From Tubiluchus corallicola (lineage: Eukaryota; Priapulida; Priapulimorpha; Priapulimorphida; Tubiluchidae), in NCBI GenBank assembly GCA_030141605.1, contig JAQGDQ010000345.1, positions 1 through 62,000 on the forward strand: DNA of 62,000 nucleotides. The letters run 5' to 3'. Position 1 is the first letter of the stretch, and every line of letters begins with the position of its first letter. The position numbers were made by a program, and so were the translations under genes. Positions 22,301 through 31,900 of the stretch are shown here, in pieces. Below the pieces are notes generated by a model. That model ran no database searches. It was not told the origin of the DNA and saw only the letters and a list, made by a program, of their open reading frames with translations.

Positions 22301-24176
22301 ACATTGTCGTCTTATAAAACAATAACTAGTGAACTCGTTATCAACATTAAGATTTTTCATTTTTGTACAAAGTACATTTTCTTATTAGCCTTGTTAAATG
22401 TTAATTTCTTGTCTATAAAGCATCAAAGATACTTGTAATTATCAACATCAGATAAAACAATTATGACTAGCACAGTAATTCAGCTAGGGGAAATTGAATA
22501 ATCATACAACTAATTTAATCATGGTAGGAAATAGCTGATAATATTTTTCTCTACTCAGATGAGGTATAGTTTTCAAAGAAACAATTTCTTGATAGAGGAT
22601 TCTGCAGAGATAAGACCCCAGGGGAAAAAACCTGGATTGTTTTACACCAAAAATGAGTACCAGAAGCAAAATGTCAACATTTAGTAACTGACAAAAAGGA
22701 AGTCCTTAGCCTAGCCCTGAGAGCATCTTTTGCCAGAAATAGCGAAAAAGAAGCTTAATGTAGCAACTGACCTTGCAAAATTTTATTCTCAAGCTGGACC
22801 ATTCAGCATACCAGAAGCAGGGCTTACTGAACAAGATGTTTATGGTGTGAGGCTCATTATTGATCAACTGATATCTGTTTTAAGATGAACAATTGAACTG
22901 GCAATCAGAGATGGGTGAATAGAAGATTTGTGGTCATGCGGTTGTGGAATCCGCCCTAATTTTGCAGATTTACGTATAATGAATTTTGTGCAGATATGTG
23001 GACTGTGGATTTTTAATGCCTAACAACATGCATTTTATGTGAAATTAAGCGTGCAAAAGCCACGTATGTAAGGTAAATTTTCAATTGTTTGCACAAGAAG
23101 TTTACAAAATTTCAGTACATTTTTTTGCTTTGTTAAGCACTCGTTAAGAATTCCTTTGTCATTAAACGGCTTGTTGCCACATTAAATGCCTTTCATGACT
23201 ACTTTAATTTAAGATGCCATTATCACCGCTTGCTTGTTTGCTGTTTCCTGATATTTTACCTGGAAATTCCAAGATGCAGAACATTGCTCATAATTACAAA
23301 TAATATAGTTTTTTTACTCAAGTCTATTATGGTTTGTAGCGTTGTATGATGGGTATGATATGGGGGGGGTGTATGTACATTGTGTGGTGTGAGTTGTCAT
23401 TTCATAAACAAAATTCCTTTTGCAAGGTCTGGCTAGTAATTTATTTTTGATTGGTGATTATAACTTCTAGTTTCATACAATAAAAAACAGTTTTAACAAT
23501 AGGGCATACATAGCAAGTCTAGTTTTTGCCTACATTTTTGTGGACCTTGCGGATACATGTATGGATACATCAGATGTATATACATGTATGCTCCTTCTAC
23601 ACTCGAGGTAAGCAGCCAAGTCTATGCATAATAGTTAGTTAGTACTGTCGTGAGCCCAGGTGGGCACATGACATTTACATAAAAAAGTGGAGACTAATTC
23701 ACTCAGCCTTCAGCCCGCTGTGAGACTGAAAGTATAATTACCCTGTATACAAAAAAATTCTGTAGTCAATAGATGTCGAAAGCAAGATAAACTACACATC
23801 AATGCTGATCAATTTAATGTGACTGTGATTGTGAAGTAAATTTCAGCTGTGTTGAGACGCCATCAGAATGACAGGCATCAAGTAGGTTTTACAGTTAAGA
23901 AAGAAAATATCAACTTGTGGGCACTGATACTGAAAACTTAAATCTTAAAATTAGATGACAGCTTACTCCACGGCATGACTCCACGTCCACCACTTCGTGA
24001 AACTGAAACGCCATAGCCCAGCAAAAGCAGAATACCATAGCGAAAAATGGAAGAGCTACAGTTTTCAGAGCCAAGTCCTTAAAATCTACACTAAACGTAA
24101 CAATAGGCTTCACGTCTTTGGCATCAATACTACTTGAAATGTGATTTAGCTCTGCGTTCGGCGAGTTGCCTGCCAT
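16381..24176 (-). CDS. PGAP2: PGAP2 (post-GPI-attachment to proteins 2)
   Basis: Six coding exons (minus): 24176-23967, 21625-21462, 20674-20574, 18767-18658, 17021-16913, 16532-16381; all phases join, 281 residues (human about 254). PGAP2 is a multi-pass Golgi membrane protein needed for fatty-acid remodelling of GPI anchors. Family marks: first membrane segment at about 39-58 with CFCWAMAFQFHE; an ESCRGVQNFIPSISA junction matching the family's CGVPNYLPSVSA; YVWRISIALHAGPR at 89-102, the family's YVWRFCIGLHSAPR; then VVENFSLIGVTYIS, HEKLFITFMVSS and RMYC...FAICEY. The ATG has a good context (ATTATGG); the frame is open further 5' but without another ATG. Intron 5 starts with GC (AG|GCAAGT) rather than GT. 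Introns 1 and 3 hold repeats. Head to head with WDR55. Confidence 0.92.
16673..16705. repeat. Perfect 14-bp hairpin in PGAP2 intron 5
   Basis: TCACCGTTTGTTAT, a 5-base spacer AGTAG, then its exact reverse complement. It is 28 bases inside the 240-base stretch after the intron's acceptor side. Probably a foldback remnant or a transcript hairpin. Confidence 0.85.
17295..17318. repeat. (GACT)6 microsatellite
   Basis: Six perfect GACT units in PGAP2 intron 4. The rest of that intron (17022-18657) shows nothing recognisable. Confidence 0.9.
19073..20386. mobile_element. PIF/Harbinger-like DNA transposon, apparently without transposase
   Basis: 1.3 kb in PGAP2 intron 3, bounded by inverted ends: GGCCGAGTTTCCACTGCG at the left and the complement of GGCCGCGTTTCCACAGCG at the right, with more subterminal similarity (repeated CACAGACA/TGTCTGTG modules). 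The flanking trinucleotides are CTA and TTA, compatible with a decayed 3-bp TWA target duplication as in PIF/Harbinger. Inside is a MADF-type exon on the minus strand, the usual second gene of that superfamily. I see no DDE transposase frame, so the copy is non-autonomous or internally deleted. Confidence 0.7.
20051..20185 (-). pseudogene. MADF-domain exon of a Harbinger-type element
   Basis: An ATG at 20185 opens 45 codons: MENEQIAHAVEIRPGLYD, then KYSQRDFTRQRW and VEAAFEV, ending at a GAG|GTAGAG potential donor. The pattern (hydrophobic start, P-x-LYD, Y, R, then W-x-x-A) fits the N-terminal half of a MADF/Myb-SANT-like DNA-binding domain. No continuation exon was found, so it is listed as a fragment. 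The domain call is from memory of the family pattern. Confidence 0.6.
22078..22263 (-). other. Exon-like open stretch in PGAP2 intron 1
   Basis: About 60 open codons on the minus strand, containing LCNEVLLKLLKK and HEEFKFLPHR, ending in CACACAG|GTAAG, a good donor. It does not resemble PGAP2, and PGAP2 exons 1 and 2 join correctly without it. It could be an alternative exon, a fragment of another gene, or chance. Confidence 0.3.
22552..22890 (+). repeat. Dispersed repeat plus a coding-like fragment
   Basis: 22552-22610 resembles 10436-10500. Just downstream, about 22728-22890 (+) is open for some 54 codons and reads with protein-like composition (AKFYSQAGPF, GLTEQDVYGVRLIIDQL) to a TGA. Stops lie immediately upstream in frame. 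I do not recognise the protein; it may be a relic of a retrocopied gene or a transposon. Confidence 0.35.
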
Positions 24177-24411
24177 AATTTTAGAAGTTAAAAACAAAAA
24201 TCGTCTAACACAAATTACGCCCAAGCTCCATACTGTATCTCTTGTAAACTTTGTACCAAACAATTCTATTGGCTGAATTTTGCAGACTAGCGAATAAACC
24301 GAATGTTTACATTTTGCGTTTTGTTAGTATTGAACATAAACAGTAAGCACGTGTTTTTGGTGAGCCGTGTATACTGTACAGTAATTTCTAATTCTGGAGA
24401 ACCTGAATAAA
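24177..24411. promoter_or_regulatory. Bidirectional promoter between PGAP2 and WDR55
   Basis: Only 235 bp separate the two divergent start codons. Candidate elements: ATTGG (inverted CCAAT) at 24268-24272 and an E-box CACGTG at 24348-24353. There is no convincing TATA box for either gene, as is usual for housekeeping pairs. The 5' UTRs must be short or overlapping unless noncoding first exons exist elsewhere. Confidence 0.6.
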
Positions 24412-25943
24412 ATGGAAGCAAGTAATGGTAAAGGTGATTGCAATGATGACTCAAGTGAAGCGTCTGTTAATAAAGTACCACCCACCATTGATTTTAACTC
24501 CATAGTAGTTGATATTTACTTCCATCCGCAAAAAGATTTTATTGTTGCTGGGCAGATTGATGGAGATGTCACTATGTAAGTTTTTTGCTAACCAGTCCAG
24601 GAACCATACACTGTTCCTGATCTATATCAACGACCTACCTCTTGCTACTAATTTTAACACTCGTCTTTTCGTTGATGATACAAGTCTCTTCCTCACATCT
24701 ACTAACCTTTCAACTTTACAACATCGCACTAACAACGAACTAAAAAAATTGATGACTGGATGAAAGCGAATAAATTATCTGTTAATTACACTAAAACTAA
24801 GTATATGTTAATCAGTAGGAACTTTTCACAACAAGACTCTTCCACTTTCGAACTCAAAATTGGCGACATAACTTTAACACAAAATAGTAGTATAAAATAC
24901 CTTGGGATGCATATTGACAACAATATGAAGTGGTCTACCCATATTTCCTCTGCAGCAACAAAATTAAACAAAACAGCTGGTATTTTTGCAAAGTTAAGAC
25001 ATTTTATTAATTTGCCTGTTTTGAAAATGATCTACCATACATTAGTCTGTCCGTACCTCCAATACTGCGTGTTGTCATGGTGGCAAACTAAAAAATACTT
25101 ATTACAACCACTATTATCAGTTCAAAATAAAATAGTTAAATACATGACTTTTGCCAATTACAGAGCCATGCAACACCATCGTACTTACACCTTAGTTTAT
25201 TGAAAATAGAAGATATTTATAGTCTTGAATTATTTAAATTCATGTATAAGTACAATAACCGGCAGTTGCCTGAATTATATACTAACCACTTTACCTTAAT
25301 CAAAGATGTTCACTCTCACTATACTAGGTCTTCCAGTATGGGACACTATTTTCAAACACGATTTAACACAGCGTATGGCTTAAATACCTTACAGCACAAT
25401 GGAGTTATTTTGTGGAATAGTGTGCCTAAGACAATCATTTCCTCTCCTTCTTTAAAAATAGCTACCAAACAATATAAGATATTTTTAATTAGTAAATATT
25501 CAATCGTGTAGAAAACCAGAGGTTTTTTCTCTTTTTTGAGCACGTGTGTCTTTTTGCACTATTGTTTTTCTTTTACTAATAGGTATCTTTACGACTTTTG
25601 TTACTTTATTAATAAAAGGTATAAATCAGTTAAAATGAAATTATTCATTCATCGCAGCCTATATCTGTATCTGTTTCCACTTGGAAAATGCTCTTAGCTT
25701 ATAGCCAGCAAATGCCAGTGATACAAAAAAATTTTGAATGTATTATTGTAGCATTAATTTTGCTAATGAATCACTTATATTCTTATAATTTGCCCCCCTC
25801 CCTCCCCATAGCCCATCTTTAATGGTTATGAAGGCTACATTACTACCATCAATTATATTTAAATGTTCTATACAATTATAGTCATTACTACAGGTATAAT
25901 GTATAATTTAATCTCTTCTCCCCCACTTAAATTTGGGTATGTA

Positions 25944-25984
<41 letters not shown>

Positions 25985-28900
25985 TTGTATATACAAGTAA
26001 GCAATATGGTGCATTGTAATACAAGTAAGTGGTACATTGACAGATAATCACATAATTCATACTCGTAACTATTTAAAAAAAATTTCACTCATTAAGGCTC
26101 ACTCAAAGTCGTAATTACATATTATGTTTTCCTTTCTTAACTTTCAGATTTATTGCTCTGATACCATTGCTATTATTACATCATTTACTTCATCCTTAAT
26201 TACATTAAGTTATCTACAGAAGCACGCATAACTATAATCATTTTTTCATTTAAGTAAGGTGAGTGTGTTAATGACCTAATGGTCGTACAATTTTATTTAA
26301 AGTTGGATACCAAAATCTAAACAAAACAATACAGTTATTCAGTAATTAGGATTATTATATGTAGTAGTTTCAAATGGGGTCTTATTAACATGGGAATTTA
26401 ACCAAGGTTAGTGAGTAAAGTTAAAAACTGAGAGTATGGAAAGAAAAAAGTATCAAAAAAGTGTAATATAGAAAAATTTATGGGAAAAAGTAAGTATGAG
26501 AGAGAGCAACAATTACTTAAGAGATGAGGAGAAAAAAAGAAAAGAAAAAACTTGCTAGCTTGCTTATTAGTCTTACAAGTTATGTGCTACAGGTATATCC
26601 ATTTAGTAAGATTTTTGTGTATTTTTTGGAAGCAGAAAATAAGCTACCTTCAAAGGTATCTTTTGGCAACGAATTCAATAATTTAACTCCTCATGATTTT
26701 AAGCTATTGAAACCATGTCGGGTAAAAAACCGCTCCACAAAATACTGTTCATTAGAAGCAGTATTAATTGGCCTACATGGGCTAGCCCAAGTAGGATGCA
26801 TCGTACATGGCCAGCCCAAGTAGGACACTAGAGACAGATCGCGAATTGAGTTGTTAAGCGTACCGACACCGTCCGTTGCCTTGTTTATAAATGTAATAAT
26901 AATAATAATAATTAAAAACGTCAATACACGTTAAATAATTTATTATACATCTGATGAAATAAAAGAATTTTATTCTGAGCTGGTTGAACGGACAATATTA
27001 AATTTGGCTTCGATATTAATATTGTTGAAGTGAAATAAACCCACTTTTTAGGCGATTTCAACATTTGTTTAAGGTATATCATTTTTTATTTTGTCTCGCT
27101 TCACAGACAGGTGATCCGTTTCACTACTTGTTGGACAAATAAGTGTTTTCTAATAAGTATATGTTCTAACGACCTATGTGCCTTGGGTTAGCGAGCCATG
27201 TACGATAGTTCGCTACATGTTACAATATTATTGATATTATTAAAACTAATTGTCTTTGCTTTTTCTAAAAAGTTAAAAATTACCTTTTTGTGTTGTGAAG
27301 GCTTAGCAGCATCTGTCTCATTTTTAAACTTGCTATTATTTCTGTAATAACTGTGCGCATAGTACTGTTTCTCTCTTTAAAGCATTAGATACTTTAGTTT
27401 AATATGATGATTTTAATGGAGCTAATAATACTATTAATGATACTATTGATGATACTAAAACACATTAATTTTGTAGATAGTTATCCATCATTATTATAAA
27501 GTTAATTTTTCTGTACAACAAATTCAGTTGTATGCTTTATTATGTCATTATAATTCTCGATTCTCGACAAAAATCGCCAGTGCCCTACATGGGCTGCCCA
27601 TGTACGACACTACTTTTCTGCAAATTTAGCACATGCACTTTACCGGAAGTGTCCTACTTTGGCTGGTGGGTTACTCGGCGCCCTACAACTGTATTATCAT
27701 TGCGATTTCGATTGCGATACTCGACTCTCTCCGTCTGTCAGAGGCGGGTACCTTTATAGGGCACAAAGTCTATTTTTCTGTAACGCTGATCTTTTAGTTG
27801 TCTTTTCCCACTTTAATGTCTTTATTTGTCTTTATCCTGTATTCCATGCAGTCATTCACTAGATTTCTGATTTTTAGCAATACTTCTTTTTCACTGTTCG
27901 TAAATATATTTGGGTTCAAAATTTTTTTCCATTCTCCATTTAAGCACATGTTCAGTTGTATCATCATCTTCCCCACACACTGGGCATAATAACTGATCCT
28001 TAAACTCATTCTTGTAGTTTCCTTTAACTTTAATCATATTCAGTCTTATTTTCAATATATCTTTAACCTCTTCTGGCTTGTGGCTATGTAATTTTGTCGT
28101 TTCCACTTAGTATGTTTTAAAAATCTTAATTTAGTGCTGCTCCTGCATTTTTCTGCACATTCATTCTTTATAAAGCATTCATTCTTATTCTTTATTTCTT
28201 TTTTCCATTCAGACTTTTTCAAGACCTTCACCCTTTCTTTATTAGCATCTATGGTATGTTTTTCTGCAGCCTCAACTACTTCATTATACCATGACTTTTC
28301 ATGTGCACTGTTTATTTGCATTTCGAGTGCCTCTGATGCTAATCTCTTTGGTTTACTAATCTGTAATTTCCGATAGAACATTACTAATCCCCAGTATGGT
28401 GTTGATTTGCTAAAATTAAATAAGGTTTTAAAGCATTTGCTTGAATTTTTCTAATTTCTCCCAATCAGTGGTTATCAAATTTGACCATGTTTCAGAACTA
28501 TTTAGCACTGCACTCACTGAAAGAAGCTCGTATAGCATTAGTTTAACCCCTATTGAGCAATCTCCCAGTTTCAGCTCACTTCCTATTGTATTGATGTAAC
28601 TAATTATCATTTTATTTTTCCCGGTTCGTTTTCCCAACATTGTTTCATAACTACATTTTGTATTAAACCAATCTCCCAAATATTGGTATTCCTTTGCTTC
28701 CTTAACCTCTCCGTTCCTTAGTGACTCACATAATACTGGACTCCTATTCTTTCGTGTCATGTTTGTTCTCATATATTGTGTTTTTTGTATATTGAATGAT
28801 AATCTTTTGGTTCTTTCAATTTCTTGACAGTTTTTAATCGTCTGTTTGATTATGGTTTCTTGTCCTATTCCCACAATATCATCAATAAATAATAACATAC

Positions 28901-31900
28901 CCACATGTATATTCCTGCCCATTACAGTCCCTGTTATCACATCTCATTAATCCGGTTTATTGCATCACAACATAATAATGGTCCCAGCACTGTTCCCTGT
29001 CGTACAATTTCATTTTAATCGTCTTAATTTTTTCTGGGTCCTATTGGATCTCACCTTGGTTATCTCTCATTGTTATAGCTTCTATTTTAGGCTTATCGAC
29101 GCACTTTGTGAATTCCCAAAACAACTGCTGGTTAATTTTTCCATTTACTGTAATTGTCTTAATAGTTTTATTTATTCTGTTTATTTGCTCCTTCCTTTGC
29201 ACATTCCTCATCATGTTTTCTATTAGTTCAATTTTTATTTTAATTATTCTTTTTCTTTCAGAGTCTTCTTCATCGATCATTTCATGTTTTAACTTACGTC
29301 TTTCTTTATTTCACTTCCTTGATAGTTTACTTCTATATTTTTGTTTCTTTTTTCCTTTTACTGGAAGGCACCTGTCTCTTACTGCCACACTGAATTGATC
29401 TGTTACTGCTCCAAACTTTGCTAAATATTTGATTCATTTTCATTTTTGTATCCGTTCATTTTATTTTTATTAGCACTACTAACTTTTTTGTCTCATCAGT
29501 TTTATCTCTTTTCATTTTGCTAATCTCAACCCAATCAAATTCACTATATAATGTATTGTGGTCTGTGTATATAATTTTTTTCTCACCACTACCAGTCGCT
29601 CTGTGCATTCCATACAGTTTTTGTTTGTCAACAAGTGTAAACTTATGCGCATTTACATCATTTTCACTTATTATAATATAATCAATGCTTATGCAATATG
29701 CAATTCTTTTATTGCACTGATTTCGCTCATTAAAAAATTATTGCGTCTTATAATGACATCTGCTGGCAGGACATAATTAACGAAGTGAATTACCAAAAAG
29801 CTTTAATAGTTTAATTTGGTATGAATTTAGAGTTTTATATCAGAGTACAGTAAAGTATAAATTGCTTGCGAACCCAATTTTGAACCATAATTTTAGTATG
29901 ATATAGTCATAATAATGCCCATGACTTTGCTTACAGTTTACAGCAATGAGTGGCATTTGAGATGAAATAAGTGGCCACTGAATTGCATGTGTTCAGCTTT
30001 TTATGTAATTATGCTCATTTCACTTCAGTTTTGATGTTTATTTTAGGCTTTGTAATAAGTAAGTTTGCTATTCATTAAATTTTGCAATAGTATTCACATA
30101 CATTTTGAATACAATTGGATGAATCAGCAGTCAAACTTAGAAGGGGGGAGGCATTGAAACTTGTGAATTAATCAGAATTTAAATCCATAACTATGTGGTT
30201 TCAGGTGCTTTAATAAGTTTTTCAAGTATTAATCCACATGGCCAAAGCTTGGTGTAAATTCTCATACTAGTCAGCACACAGTCAGTTAGTCACCTATCCA
30301 TAGAAAAGAGAAATTAATTATTTAATAAGTTGCTACCGGCCCTTAGCGGGAAAAGCAAAGTCCATATGGCACCTGGCCAAAGTACGCATATCACCAACAG
30401 TCAAATTTAGGAGAGAAATTCTGAAAAGCTGTTAGTCAGCTACGATTTGAACCCAGAATTTTTTTGCTTCATTTTATTTCGTGTCACATGCTCTTGCCAT
30501 GTGAGCTATCAATTTAAAGTAGTTGTTAATCTAATCTGTGGCCAATGCAGGTTTAAATTTTCATACTTGTCAGCACGTAATCAGTCAGAGCCATCTATTA
30601 ATACTGAAGAGAAACTAATTAACTAATTCCATTAATGGGAGAAGCAACTGAATATAAAATCACTAAGCATTAATTTTATTGGTGGTCTAAGTTCGTATGT
30701 TTGTCACTGGTGCATCTGGATGTAATTGACAAGAGTTAGTCAGACAAAAAGTGAATATTAACAGAATCTGTTTACCTTGAATTACGTAACAAAAGCTTTT
30801 GGGTTTGCTCTGTCAGCTGCACAGCCCAGAATAGAGTGGTGAGACACAAGGATTGTGGTGACTTATGGCAGGTTTAGTAAGCAAGAGAAGAAATGTGGAG
30901 AATTTCCCTTGATGTAAGCATTTGTGCACCTATATTTGGAACACAGCATCCTTGAGTGTGGAAATATTTATAAAGAAAAAACAACAAAGTAAAACAAAAT
31001 GTTTAGTATTTCGCATAACTCACAAGAACTTATGATTTGACCATGATTGGACATTGCAATTATTTTCTCCTTGCAGATTTTTAGTTTTGTTAATTCACCA
31101 AACCTTTAATAGCCAAAATTGGTTTTAGTAAGCCATCGTCTGCACATTTGACAACTACACGGACTTTGCCAGTTTGATCTCCTTATCACTGATTGGAAAT
31201 TGCTCATTGACAGTGTTGAAGACATTTTGTAATACACGTTTGAGCGGAAAACAGCTATGTCTGGATTAAGTTACCATGAGAAAGTTAAATGACAATAAGG
31301 TTAATGATCTTTTTGTAGTAGATGCCAGTCATCTAGTTCATTAGTATATTCAGTCAATTATCTAAACAGTAAATTATATCCATTTCCTGCATTTTTCAGA
31401 CATTCTCTTTCTATTGGTGAGACAGGGAACAATGAAGTTATGTCATTTAATCATCATAAGAAGGCATGCAGATCAGTACGTTTCTCTACTGACGGTTCTC
31501 TGTTGTTTACTACTGGCAAAGATAAGAGCTTATACGCCATTGATATGGACATGGGCTCTGTTGTACACACATCAAAGCCTGCACACGAGTAAGCATTTGA
31601 TTATTTATATCTGTAAATAGAATTAACAATGGTTTGTTGTTTATTAGTCACTTATTATTGCAATTTTGTAATTGGTTTGTTGTTTATGACTCACTTGTCC
31701 AAAACAAAAAAATGTGGAAAAGTTTTTGCAGAACCAGGATTTGAACTAAGGACCTTTTGCTTACAAGTTATTTCACTGTGACCACTAGACTACTCTGCCT
31801 AATGGTCTACAATTATCATTGATGATAAATCCCTCTTTTAAAATTTGTTTATTTTTTCTAGTGCTCCCGTGTATTCCATGCTGGTGATAGATAATTACCT

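Noticed and set aside
24177-24263. N-terminal extension of PGAP2 in the same frame
   Set aside because: The extension has no ATG (it opens with TTG) and lies in the short divergent promoter; the ATG at 24176 has a good context and fits the family.
31731-31800. Functional tRNA-Thr gene (minus)
   Set aside because: Acceptor and anticodon stems are poorly paired and it adjoins a duplicated tail, so it was called SINE-like.
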